NCBI GenBank assembly: GCA_001466705.2
Contig: LATX02000196.1
Location: 62,001-126,000 of the forward strand
Source of the DNA: Moniliophthora roreri
Lineage: Eukaryota; Basidiomycota; Agaricomycetes; Agaricales; Marasmiaceae
Length of the DNA: 64,000 nt
Direction: 5' to 3'
A program made the position numbers and the translations under genes. Below are positions 33,715-45,324 of the stretch, one piece after another; positions within the stretch are counted from its first letter, which is position 1; each line of letters begins with the position of its first letter. Under the pieces are notes generated by a model. That model was not told the origin of the DNA, searched no databases, and saw nothing but the letters and a program-made list of their open reading frames with translations.

Positions 33715-36026
33715 CTACAAGTTTTTACGTAAATCGTCTACCCATTGCTTATCCGCTGGAGCGAGATCCTTCTCAAACTTGATAAAGGTTTCAACAGCCT
33801 CTCTGTACTCGCGCTCAATGATGTTTGATACGTTTGTGTTCCTTGGCTGGATGTGGCATTTGAACGGAAGTGTCATCGACACAAGTCCCTGTGAAAAAGT
33901 GATAGGTATGTACTTATCATTGCTCAGATTGACTTTGGCTTACCTTTTTCTCGAAGAAGCGGTCGACAAGGTTGACGTTCATGTCCTCTTTCGCAAGCTT
34001 AAAATCAAAAGCCCATACAAAGTTCATTGTGTTGAGTGCCTGGAGGCACAGGGAATTAGAAACTTGAAATCTCTCCGGGAACTTATTACTTTACCAGTGA
34101 ATTCTCAGCTACAGGGATCCCAGGACAAACTCTCTGTGTCGTGGACCGTCAGTAACGCAAAAGTACTACTCGAAAAGAGAGGCCGGCGAACTCTTCCATA
34201 TCCAAACGCTAAATTATCACGGAAGGCACTGACGTCTGCCCCTGGCTTCGTTCCATACTCGCTATTGAGGTATCGTTCAGGAAGAAACGTTTCTGGTTCG
34301 TCAAAGTAATCTGTGGAACATTGAAAGCTCAGCTGTTCATGATGAAGCTAAAAATCGGAAGGATATGCACCAGGATCATGATAAATGGCATCTGACAATA
34401 CATGTCAGGAAAAGAAGGATCCAAGAAGATGGAGACGAACATGTATTCACGAAAATTGTTGCGCCTTTTGGTATGATCAGAGGTTCATTGGTTCTTGGGG
34501 AACGATACTATGATTAGGGGAAAGTTAGTCTTCCAAGGGGTAGGCGGGAGTGGATGACATGCCTCTTCATCGGCTAATGCAGCGTGCGGGAGTGCAAGCG
34601 GGTTCGTCGGATAGAAGCGATGTGTCTGCACATGCCATCGGAGTACATTAATGAACGTCGAAGGATGCCGAAAGACATACTTCTTTGATCAGCGCTTGGA
34701 TATACGGGAGATCCTTGAAATCCTCAAGTATGGGCGACCTCTCGTGTCCGATTACACGGTCGATCTCTTCTTGTGCCTTACGCTGAGCATCAGGAAAAGC
34801 AGCGAGGAAGAGCACGATCCTCCTCAAAGCCGACGTAGTGGTTTCGGTGGCACCCTCGAGTAACACACCTCCCAAGTGCCTATACAAGCGAAATGAGTGG
34901 TTGAGATAGTTGGTTGGAGGGCACAGAGAACTCACCCGATCATCTCCCTATTTAGATCTAATTCCTTCTGCTTTGAAAGTAGTATTTCCATGAATGAACC
35001 GTTATGTTCTCCTCTCTGCATTCGCTTCTCGCACTCGTCCACAAGTCCAAAGTACAGATCGTGCTGCATCTTTTTTACTTCCCTGGCAAGCCGTTTCCAC
35101 CACGCCCATCGTTCTGGGAGGTAGTCCAGAAACGGGAACAAGTCAACGGGCGGAACACTGGGTGAGAGAGCATGATTGAATGCTTCTGCAGCATCAAAAA
35201 AGGCTGTTGATTCGACTGATTCGTAGCGAGGGCATCGTTTTCCGAAAAGAATTGACATGATCACTGAGTTGCTGTAACGCCCAATGTGGTTGAAGAAGTT
35301 CTGATGGCATGGTAAGTGAATAAGGGAGAGGTAAGTTTCGGTACCGAATAAGTACCTCCGGACTCTTTAGAAAGTCATACATAGTTTGACAAGCTTCCGC
35401 TCTCTATAATCATGAACATTAGACGATGCGAGATAGTCCAAAGTTTTGGTGGCATACCTGGATTGGTAGGTGACTGTGGACTGCTTTGGGAGTGAGGATT
35501 GCACGGGCAGCTTTTCGTAGCGTTCGCCAAGTATCAGCTAGATGAATCTTGGTCAGAATGGCGGTTGGAATGAAATAAGACCGAGTACTCACAATACTGA
35601 ACAAGACTCAAGCTCAGTCCATCTGTGATTTTGTCAATCATATGGTTCTTTGGCCGACCGGATGTCGTCGCGCTTCGTTTTTCCATGAGTTCTTTGGCTG
35701 CTTCCATACTATTGATAACCACAACGGTGCCTGGGCCCATCTTGAGAGAAATGAGATCGCCGTATTGGCGAGCCCATTCAGCAAACCTGCAATCGAGAGC
35801 CAAAATTAAGAAAATGACAAATAGCATGCGAGATGAAAACTTGCTTCAAATGAGGACTTTCGAGCGGAAATACATGCAGATTTCCGAGAACTGGAACCGT
35901 AGGTGGGCCTGGCGGCAAGAACTCTTCACGTTGTCCGATTTTCAGTAGTTTTATCGCAAGCAGGGCGAGTAAGAGAAGAGCGGTGGTTGATAGAGCGAAA
36001 TTGAATTCCGGCCAGAATGGGAACAT
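33715..36026 (-). CDS. Cytochrome P450 monooxygenase (548 aa)
   Basis: A membrane-anchored heme-thiolate monooxygenase; the substrate is unknown. Thirteen exons join in frame: 36026-35845, 35786-35593, 35537-35458, 35403-35356, 35300-34936, 34879-34681, 34625-34563, 34507-34441, 34391-34371, 34310-34192, 34133-34095, 34039-33944, 33888-33715. The N-terminal anchor (about 14-30) is followed by the Pro-rich hinge [14 protein letters not shown]-helix GATETT is at 299-304, the K-helix ExxR is ETHR at 356-359, FLPERYL at 415-421, and heme loop FGYGRRVCPG with ligand C449. Intron 1 (GCAAGT donor) and intron 7 (AG|GCATGT donor) are GC-AG introns; each gives the only frame that keeps the expected motifs. 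Neighbours show no obvious biosynthetic cluster, though a PSD-type decarboxylase starts 2.1 kb away. Confidence 0.93.
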
Positions 36027-37671
36027 GGGCGTTGTCAAGCCAGTCTCCGCGATTTACTGTAGCGGAGTGTATGGAAGCGATGGTGGTCCGACCGTGACAC
36101 ATTCTCGACAGAGCAACAAACCTCAAGAACATTGTGACCCGATCAAAGCGCGAAGACGATAATGCCTGGGGCCTAAGGCCTACCAAACTAGGCAATTTTG
36201 GTCAATTGTCACGGTCAGCCTCCATACACACCAATCATGTGCATTGTATTGCGCCTTTAGGGTACAACTCCATCCTCGTCGGCTTGGGTTTCGTGTAAGA
36301 CGCAGTACCGTCCGTGGCCGAATGGGGAGATGGCATATGAATCTGCAAGAACGTCTGAAACGATAATGGATGTACGATCCTCGTCCCTGACAACGTTAAA
36401 AAGCGAATGGGTTATTTCCTTCCACGCGCCGAGTTCGGCATTGGTAAGTTGAGCTTGGGCGTATGTTTCTGGGCTGTATCAAACCTTAGTGACGGTAAGA
36501 TGATGGATGGGCTGGGCAAGACGGGGGTAAACGACGAGTCGGACGACAGGGAGAAGGGGAGTGACTCTGAGGTCCGGCAACGAATGACGCACGTGGGCTG
36601 ACGTAGGCCTGGGTTTCTCCTGGCTCCTCCATCTTCAACACTTGAAGCTTGAAGCGCCATCGACAGGCTTCCGGATAGAGGTGCATCTAAACTTGAATAT
36701 TATGTCTTTGGAATTTAGCTTAAGCCAGCAAAGTTCGCAGTTTCTCTCCCAATTCGCCAATCAATCCAGCTTCAATTCCTATCGTCCTCGTCGTCATGAT
36801 TGGGTGCAGCTTCTTCCATTTTCGACTCTTACGACTGCTCAGGTCCACCGTCTTTAATCTAAATTATCAAAACACCCGTCCTCTGCGACACGGTAGTCTC
36901 GGTTCGCATCTACTCTTCCCCTTTACGTAACTCGCTCCGTTGCTCTCAACCAAGAGCCGTACCGTTCACACCAGTATAGGGAAAAAAATCTGTTAGACAG
37001 ATCTAAACCGGAAACATAGACTGATTTACCTGCAACAAGGAGCAGGATATGGCGAACTGAAAGGCGTCCAGAATCATGGAGTTTACGTCCCCCGAATTTT
37101 GAGCTGAAGGGCAATCAATCAGGAGCGCTTTAGGACCCCCAGAAAGGTGGAGAAAAAGGCGAGAACTCCGACGTACCGAAATGAATGCTGTTTTAGGCAC
37201 AGCAGCAGCGGATCTCTAGGCTGTGGGGTCAGGAGGACGTGGTACCAATCGATACTTTGATAGTTTGATATCCCGGTGAGGAGTATCCGACGAATTACGA
37301 TAGCATCCCCCATTCTATCGGACGCTGACTTATGTCTCTGGACAAAGTCAGAAAACTTAAGACACCGGCAATGTACCACGACACAATATCAGATAGAGGC
37401 ACTTACATACAACCCATGTACGCGCAGTAATTAAGCTCATTCAACAAGTCCTGACCTAAGCCCTGCTTACTTGACTTGCGCCCTCTCCCTAGCTCCAAGG
37501 CATGCATAGTAAACCAAGAACATTCAGGCTCTCCACCACAAATCTTGTCGGCGCGGATTTCAAAATGGCCGGAACGAGAGCTGCGGGTAATGAGAGGTGC
37601 ATTTCGGCACCTGTCTTGCGGGCATGCCGAGGGGGCCGGTTTCGTTGAGTTTTTCTGCGTTACCACCTTCA

Positions 37672-37768
37672 AGTAGAGCTTAGAAATCTGCTGCCGTTGT
37701 GCCCGAAGTCTAGAAATCCGCTGCTGTTGTACCTGAAGCCTAGAAATCTGCTGCTGTTGTGCCCAAGC
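37672..37768. repeat. Three tandem units of about 30 bases
   Basis: Three imperfect copies of a unit beginning TAGAAATC[TC]GCTGC are head to tail, starting near 37679, 37710 and 37740. On the minus strand they keep an open frame and encode QQQISRLRAQ-type heptad-like units. The surrounding frame lacks a start codon, so coding status is uncertain. Confidence 0.7.
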
Positions 37769-37990
37769 ATGCGGTGATACTTCCTTTCCTTCAGGTAAGG
37801 GTTCAATCAAGAGAGCAATGGAAGCAGACCTGAATTACCCGCACTGGACTGCCAAGTTGGTTCAATATGTTGCGGGTGATTGCAGATTCGGGGCAAAGGG
37901 TGGTGGTTGAATTCAAGACGGCATGCAGCCTCCACAAAAACCGGGAGTCCTAGTCCCGGTGACAATGACAAACATGTCCCCACCAGCCAC

Positions 37991-37998
37991 TATAAAAC
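37991..37998 (+). promoter_or_regulatory. TATA box of the PSD-type decarboxylase
   Basis: TATAAAAC lies 106 bases before the ATG at 38104. The distance fits a TATA-driven fungal gene with a 5' UTR of about 70-80 bases. Confidence 0.55.
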
Positions 37999-38103
37999 CG
38001 GGGTTTGTTTCTCTCTGGATGCTGCATAACCTATCTGCAATCTCGCACAATCAGTGAGTTATTTCTGTGGCAGTATTCCTGACTATTGACCTATTGCCAG
38101 ACA

Positions 38104-39497
38104 ATGGCTCCTCAATCACTTCAATATGGAACAGACGTACCACCCGCCGGATACGGTGGATGGATCCCGACAAGTCCTGCCATAATCGATGCCTTCATCA
38201 AAAAGCACATCGGGCTCGCGGCGCGCAGGGGTTCAGGTTATAACCTTAGCCCTCCCGTTGAGGAATTTCAGCAAGCAATCAAGAACGACCCCGTAATGTT
38301 TGATCTTTGTGGCCAGATGATCCTTCAGGCCAAAACGTGGGGGAGCGAGGTAAGCGTGCTGAATATCTCAGAAATGTTTTCTCATGATTGACTTTGGCTC
38401 AGATTAACAGCTTTGATCAGCTCATCTGCATAATCGACGGCATCGTTACCTCGCCTCCAGCATTTCAAAGCACTGGTACAGAGGATACCCAACCCATCGG
38501 TGTTCCCCTCTACCTTATCCTCGACCTCCTCAGCAACACCTCCGCGGGCTATGACCTCTTCCGTAAACCGGAATTCAATAAAGCTATGAAAGCTTTATTG
38601 GATTCCTGGGGCTCCTACCTCACTACACCCGATTCCGGCAAAACGCTCAATGAAACAGATGAGGGCTGGTTCTCTGGAGCTGCGTTGGCCCGCCTCCAGA
38701 GTGAAGGTCGAGGTGTATTCAACAATACCTACGTTTGTCCCGACCCGCAGGCCACTAACCGTGGATATGAAACATGGGACGCTTTCTTTACGCGCGAGGT
38801 TCAGCGACAAGCCCGCCCAATTGGAGGGCCACCCCAGAATTCTTTCATAACCAATGCATGCGAGTCCGAGGTGTACCGTATCACATACGATGTCCAAGCG
38901 CACGACCTTTTCTGGCTGAAATTCCAGAACTACTCGCTTTATGATATGTTGAACCGCGACGAACTTTATGAAAACTTTGTCGGCGGTACAGTGTATCAGG
39001 CATTTTTGAGTCCGCTGGACTACCACCGTTGGCATGCTCCTGTGGATGGTGTCGTCAAGAAGGTTGTCCTTGTACCCGGGACATACTACGCTGGTCTACC
39101 GGACGATGGTGCACCTGTCAATGATCCCGAACTCGAACATCACGATCCACGCGGTGCCCTGATCCGTTCTCAAGCTTGGCTAACGATTAGCGCCACCCGG
39201 GCGTTAATCTTTATCGAAGCTAACAACACCAACATCGGTCTGATGTGTTTGATTGCCGTGGGTATGGCAGAGGTATCTACTTGCAAAGTTACGATCAAAG
39301 AAGGAGACCAGGTCCGTCGGGGCGATCAGCTTGGAATGTTTCGTTTCGGTGGCTCGAGCCATACGCTCATTTTCCAAAAAGGGGCGGGTGTTAGGTTCAG
39401 AACCTATGATGACAATGATCAGGAAGTGGACGTGAAAGTGGGTATGCATTTAAAGGTTAACCAGATGGTTGGGTACGCAGCAGGCAGGCCCCAATGA
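38104..39497 (+). CDS. PSD-family decarboxylase, PsiD-like (446 aa)
   Basis: Pyruvoyl-dependent decarboxylase of the phosphatidylserine decarboxylase superfamily. Two exons, 38104-38349 and 38403-39497. The N-terminal part (WIPTSP...FIKKHIG..ARRGSGYNLSPP and VEEFQQAIKNDP) resembles the PSDC-type extension of fungal aromatic amino acid decarboxylases such as PsiD, not a mitochondrial PSD leader. The core has YHRWHAPVDG, the conserved His region, FIEANNTNIGL, GMAEVSTC and the self-cleavage site FGGSS (398-401), with S400 the probable pyruvoyl precursor. Canonical PSDs use LGST; GGSS is the soluble-type variant. There is no membrane span, so a soluble amino acid decarboxylase, perhaps acting on tryptophan, is more likely than phospholipid synthesis. 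The substrate cannot be read from sequence. No kinase, methyltransferase or transporter lies nearby. Confidence 0.88.
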
Positions 39498-40325
39498 TGG
39501 ACGAATAATGCTTTCTTTCCTGACCTGCGGAAATTTTTATCTCTTTACCGACGAGTAGTAGCTAGTGAAAAAGAAAAAATCCATGTACAGTAACGAACCA
39601 CCCAACATCTACGTGCCACTTCCACGAAACTGTCTCAATACACGATGCTCTCAACCACGTACTGCCTCATCCCTACACCCCAACCCTTATCACTTTGATT
39701 CGAAATTCGTCCTTCTCTCAGCCGTCCTTACTCACGATCTCTCAAAGTTCGCAGTACTCAATCCCAAACACTTCGTGGTGCATCCAAATAACCAGGGGTT
39801 AGCAAACGCTCAAAATGCTGGGGAGGTCGGTATCTCTTGAAACTCATCCTTCCTGAACCGTCTCTTCAGCGCTTGTAAAGGACGAGAGGTGCGTATCTCC
39901 AAATCATCATCCTTCATACTTTGATCGTATCTTACATTAACCTTTCCCATCCATCCGGCGTGTGGATGGTTTCAATGTCACCTTCATTGATTCTGAACAA
40001 GTTAATGCGAGAACGGGTATATTCGTGATTGTTCAGCACCGCTTGATACACTTGCACATTTTTCGGTCCCAATGCCAACTCAATGATACCAAACTACCCT
40101 CCTTCACGCTTCATTTCGCCAACTATAGCTGTCGTCCCATTTTCAAAATTTGTCTCCGAGTTCATAAGACTGGAATGAATATATCGATCTCGGTGCTCGT
40201 CGCGATGATGATATGATCGCTATTGGTTTCATCTCCGCCGAGTCCGCTAGACGCTTGTATTTAATGATACATTCGATTTAAACAGGAGGAAATGATACCC
40301 TAACGTCAGGATCTGCATATAGAGA
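39498..40325. other. Intergenic stretch with a protein-like fragment
   Basis: No complete gene. A plus-strand frame around 39740-39830 reads KFAVLNPKHFVVHPNNQGLA, followed by a plausible GTATCT...TTCAG intron and ALVKDER. This may be a relic exon, but I could not extend it in either direction or name it. Confidence 0.3.
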
Positions 40326-41165
40326 CTAGATTCTAGAGAAAAACATGGTCGTAGCAGCAACAAGTAATACAGATAAACCGATGCTAATGTAGCTGAGACG
40401 TAAATAAAGAGACGTAGCACCGGAAGGAGATGAGGAGCCTGAATTCCCAGACCCGCTTCCAGCGGTAGCAACCTTACATCCGGTGGATACTAGGTATTTG
40501 GAAAGAAAAAGGTAAGGTCTGATCAGCAGAGATTCCTCCACTGAAGTCTAAAGGAAAACTCACAAACACCAATTCCATCGCAAACTGTATTGACATTCTC
40601 CAGAGTTGGGTTAGCAGCGCACGCAACATTGAGGAAGCCAACCACAAGACGACCAATCCCAAATTTTCCAAACACATTCTTGACCCTTCCAAGCGGTGTC
40701 TTGTTTGAGCAGAGTGCGCCCAGGAATTGTGAGACGGAAGATGTACCCGAGCAGGCAGCATCGGAGAAATCGTTGATATCTGTGATATCGGAGCAGGTAT
40801 CTTCGACTTGGAGCTGTTGGTTGCTGCATAGGTTTTCGAATGAAGGTGCTCCGGAGGCTGGCGTGTCGAAGGTGATACAGTACATGAATCTACCAATGGA
40901 TAAGTGTTGGAACGAGTATCACAAATAAAATGACATACGGGTTGCTCATCGAGTCGACCATTTCGGTACAGATACACTTGGACCAGTAGAACTGGTTATA
41001 CGGTGTTACGGGTTCTGGTGGGCAGAGCTGGAATGGAGGGGTGTTCGGGCCAGGGAGGGGATCGGGAAAACATGCAAAATAGAATGCGCCGCCTGTTAAC
41101 TGGGCGACAGACGCGAGACCTTGTCCAAGGAGAGTGAGAAGAGCGGCTCGGGCTTTAGCAATCAT
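40326..41165 (-). CDS. Secreted Cys-rich protein with C-terminal GPI signal (238 aa)
   Basis: Three exons, 41165-40939, 40889-40564 and 40489-40326, join in frame. A hydrophobic N-terminus is followed by CFPDPLPGPNTPPFQLCPP and SKCICTEMVDS. Exon 2 has regularly spaced cysteines (FMYCITFD, FENLCSN, DTCSDI, DAACSG, GALCSN, NVACAAN, NTVCDG). Exon 3 starts STGCKVATAG, then a Gly/Ser stretch (SGSGNSGSSSPSG) suited to GPI attachment, and ends in a hydrophobic tail (ISIGLSVLLVAATTMFF) with only three residues beyond it. It is probably a cell-surface or wall protein stabilised by disulfides. I know no named family. The start is well supported by the signal-like leader. Confidence 0.75.
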
Positions 41166-44100
41166 TCTTGCTGGGGGGTCAAATGGGACTGTATGGACGA
41201 TTCTTCCCCTAAGTTTGGTATTTCTACTTGAACGGTTGAAGCGGCCATGCTTATCTAGGAACTGAGGGACAATCTTTCTACATGTGGTAGTCCCGTGGAA
41301 GGTGCACAGGACTGAGCGTCAGCGCCAATTGAACAAGCTTCTGTCGAATGAAGCGCCCACCCCAGTTTATTTGATTCCGTTCCTTCACCCGTCCGGCGTT
41401 GATCTGGGATCAGACACAGAGAGCGCGTCAGAGTATTAGGAGATGGGCGAAGCGTCGAATACGATGTGGTTACCACTGGCTGGTTATACAGCTGTACAGC
41501 TGGACACAAAGAACTTGACCCACGCTTGACGTTCAGAATGGTCAGATCATGCACCCCGAGACAGTCAGAGTGTTTACCACGGCGCAAGTGAATTGGTGGG
41601 ATTGCCCGTGTACACTTGACTGAGTTTGTTTTGACAGGGCCAATGAACGCGCGTTGTAGACATGAATGGATATGTTGGTTGTTTTGCATTTGTGAAATGC
41701 CAAACAGATGGAGAAAACATGCGAGTCCTGACCATCGTCCCATTGTAGAACCTGCAAGCAACACACTGCTTGAAGACTTTCCGATGCACACAGTAAACAC
41801 CGGACACCTTGAAACCGGCCAACGACTCCGATGAATGTCCTACGCGCATATGAGCAAGCGTTTTGACCGAAGTGTCCCCGTTAGGCCGAATTTGAACCTG
41901 AGCCAAAAATAGTTATAGTCAGCGCACAACTATACAGTTCTATACAGTTCTATACTGGCACTCAAACGCAAGGAGATGTCAGTGGACGCTATCGGATGTC
42001 ATCAAACGTTATTCGACAAATTCTGGCGCGTACCTGACATTTTCTGACGTTCATCCGACAAACACATATAATGTCCTCGCATCTTGATCTAGAGCCGTAA
42101 GCCGTTTCAGAGAATAGCTCAGGAAAAAAAAAACATAGTGGTGGTTTGGTGGTTGGTCCATGCGCATTTCCGCTCACAAGTTGTCGTTGTGCCCCAAACT
42201 TTCCCGCGCTTGCTTCTTTCTTTCTAACCACCACCATGCACACATTTCGGTCCCTTGCCTATCTTCGTCAAGTTTCCTAGGACCATTTGAGTTCCCCATA
42301 TTCCTGACGTCCTCTCGACTCGGCGCCGGTCTTACTTCTCACGATGACAAGATACTTCAAGATACCACAGGGCACGAATGGGGAGTCGAAGAAGGAATCA
42401 TGCGGTGAATTGGGTCGTTTCATGGTACGTGGTACTCTCCCCTCGTCATCATCAGAGAGCTCACATCCTTCTGACACATCAGGTCACTTAAAGAAACGAT
42501 GCATGATACACTAGCGGTGAGTCAAACCCATGTCGTGTAATTCGCTATTTCACTGATATCTCGTACGCTAGCCTGAGGAGCGCGTCAACGTCATGAAAGT
42601 CTGGGTCGTGGGCCTGTTGGAGTTGGGCAGAGGGTTAGAGTTAGGGAAAACAGTTCTCTCCGCACAGATCCTGCCTTAGGGTCGACACCATCCACTTCGC
42701 CACGTGGCTTCGCTCTTCACGATGGCGAAGCGGCTGGGTGGATTCAGCCGTGACATTGGGGGTAACGCCTTGTGTGACTCGGGACTTAGAAAAGTCAGCC
42801 TTTCCCCGCCAGCTCATCTACAGAATTGTTTGTGTTATTTACACAGTATCCCATCATTGAATACCACTCAAAATACTTTGTTACACATCTATATCAATGT
42901 CTGACCCCTCAGAGATATCAGAGCTCCCGAATTCATCTTCCAGATCTGATCCTTCGTTGCTTTCAGCCTTAACGACATCATCATCCATATCCAAGGCTAT
43001 ATCCTCTGCTGATAACATACAGAGCACCAACACTCCAAGGGCTTCCAACACCTTCCTATACACCTTCTCGCCTGCCGTCTACCTTATCCTCTGTGTATCG
43101 TGCTCTTCTCACCCCACGGCCACCTCAACCCCCTGATACCCCACAAAATCTCCAATAGACCCACTTGATTTGCTTAAAATGCCATTGTTATGGCCTTATC
43201 ATACTGTACTGACTCCTAACACATGAAAAGACTAAGTTTTGGCCCCCTTTTCGTTGAGGGACAGTGCGGAAAGTCAAGGCGTTGCCTGCGCCGGCTCAAC
43301 GCAGTGCGAAATCAGTGAATTTTTCCAAGTCCCAACCGGCTGAATTCTACCAGCCGTCAACCAGCCGTTCTCCGATCTCGCCCTTTCCCCACCAAACAAA
43401 CACCAAACATTCCCGCGCATAGAGATCGGAATCGGAGAACGTCGCTGGTCGCGAGCCTAATCCTGCCTAAACCTTGCGCAACACCAATTTACGTACATAA
43501 TGTGAGTGGACAAATCCTCAACGACTGCGGACCTGGCAGTCTGGATTGGCTTAGATGCGCTTCGGCTTCTATTCGCCACAGTGGATGACTTCCCGCAAAG
43601 ATTAATTGCCAAAATTCTTGCAATTAATCGTTCTGGAACGATGAGCCGAGCTTGGCAAGATGGGAGAAACCTCCCATCGACGGTTTGAAATGAAGCGGTC
43701 GCTCCAAATCTTCGCATCATAATCTAGACGGGTCTTTGGACCCTCGTCTAGATGGTTCTTCATGCAACTCTCGCCTTCCTTTGAAATTCCTCTTCCTAAG
43801 CGGGCCTAATCAGGCCTAATCCGCTATGTACTCCGGCAAGTGTCAGCAAGTCTCCGTGCTTGTAGGTGGTCGTCTCGCACTTCTTGGGTCTTTTGACTGA
43901 CTGAATTTGCATAGGAAGACTAACAAATGTAGTAGAGTCATATAGACTCATCTGGGATAAAATTCCTTGCTGGAGGATGACAATTTATCGCGACTAAGGA
44001 TATGGAAGTGAGGACCAGGGCGGGAGGCATTTGGTTGACCATCGGTCGGTATGAACGCATCCATTGGTATCCATTTTCGTTTAGGATCTCGTCGAAATTG

Positions 44101-45324
44101 CCAGTTGGCTTAATTTATACGGTAACTTATTCAGTTACTCAACAGTCTCAGGTCAACTTTACAACCTGTTTAATGCCTTTTGCAAAGAAGCTTGATGCCT
44201 TAAGCTACTTGGTGACCCCAAGGCGACAATCCGTTTGGTACTTCCAAATCCCAATCCTCACTTTCGTGCCACGGCCAAGGCCGCCGGTATCCTACGGGTG
44301 TCTTCGACATCGATAGAAGCTCTTCATTCAGCGCCTTAAATTTACATCGAGCTCTTCTATTGAAGTGACATGATCCGCGTATATACAGAATTCCAGGAAT
44401 GACCAGAGTACTATACCGTATTTCACAGCTAACTCTGTTTATTTGAGCCGGTGGTTCGACCGAGCTTGACCGAACACCTCCAAACACCCACATCCCTTCA
44501 TAGGAACCTTCAAGTCGATTCTGATTTACCTTCTTATGCCTTACGCCTCATAGTTCCTCCGTCCCCGACTTCCGATCCCCGAGCTTCCCCGAGTCGTACT
44601 GACTCGGGCAACTTCCGGTTCACATATCCGGGAAGTGCGGGGTTCGTCCCGACGACCATCTCCAGCGCCTCCGGCGTTCGACCTGTTCTGCACTTGGGGA
44701 CTTTGAGTTCACATCCTCAAAATGAACTGATATTTCCGCGATTTAGACACAGCCTGGGTCCAGGAACCTCGTTTCCCAAGTTCTTATATTTGGGACTTGG
44801 CGAAACGCCTGCACCTTCATCCACTCTCGTAACGAAGGTGACTGTAAGTTGAACTTCCCGGATGATTTTTAGGAAACTACTGAAAAAGCTGTCTTTGAAA
44901 CGCCAGCATTGTCGTACCGAGTCGCATAGTATACACACCTTAGTTGACATTGGCTCGACAAGATTTGGCACGGACAGTCTCGAATAAAAATAGTGCAAGA
45001 TCGACGAGATTTCTGTTCGCAAGGAAAGTTCTTTGTTGGGCCTCGGCGACGGTTGTGGAAACTTGGACAACGTTGGCTAAAAGGTATGCGACCATGTGCC
45101 CGTCACCAAACCACGTGGTTGCAGCCAATGGCAGTGGCGGGTAATTGGCTTGTCTTTCCGCCGAGATAAAAATGTCTTAACATTCGTCCAACTTGAATAA
45201 TAACCCACCCCCCCATTACTATCTCAGTCTATCCTAATTCCTCCTTTCATTCAACGCCAACTCTCATCCTCGAGCAGTCATATCTGCTTCGAACCACAAA
45301 CTCAACTCTGCAACGATATTCACG
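41166..45324. other. Gene-poor stretch of about 4 kb
   Basis: Many short frames overlap on both strands. The better candidates are a plus-strand frame at 42897-43136 (79 aa, Ser-rich, ATG start) and a minus-strand frame at 44940-45128 that looks protein-like but lacks an ATG at its 5' end. Neither has a motif or a consistent gene model. A CCGAC-rich patch lies near 41985-42065, and a hairpin cluster at 43600-43752 is listed separately. The last 180 bases are the probable promoter of the pseudokinase gene. Confidence 0.4.
43600..43752. repeat. Cluster of three perfect hairpins
   Basis: Within 153 bases there are GATTAATTGC/GCAATTAATC at 43600-43629 (10-bp stem, 10-base loop), GATGGGAG/CTCCCATC at 43659-43678 (8-bp stem, AAAC loop) and TCTAGACGGGTC/GACC-CGTCTAGA at 43723-43752 (12-bp stem with a two-base bulge, TTTG loop). 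They do not overlap a supported gene. Confidence 0.7.

Larger units (their letters stand above)
36027..38103. other. Divergent intergenic region between P450 and decarboxylase
   Basis: Both flanking genes point outward, so this 2 kb should hold both promoters. A minus-strand frame at 37403-37810 (described as a repeat region) has no ATG at its start and is not called as a gene. A CCGAC-rich patch is near 37270-37330. Confidence 0.4.

Noticed and set aside
44940..45128. Minus-strand frame with a protein-like peptide (AEAQQRTFLANRNLVDLALF)
   Set aside because: It opens on TTG, not ATG, has no identifiable upstream exon and lies in the promoter side of the pseudokinase gene. It may be a gene relic, but this is not supported.
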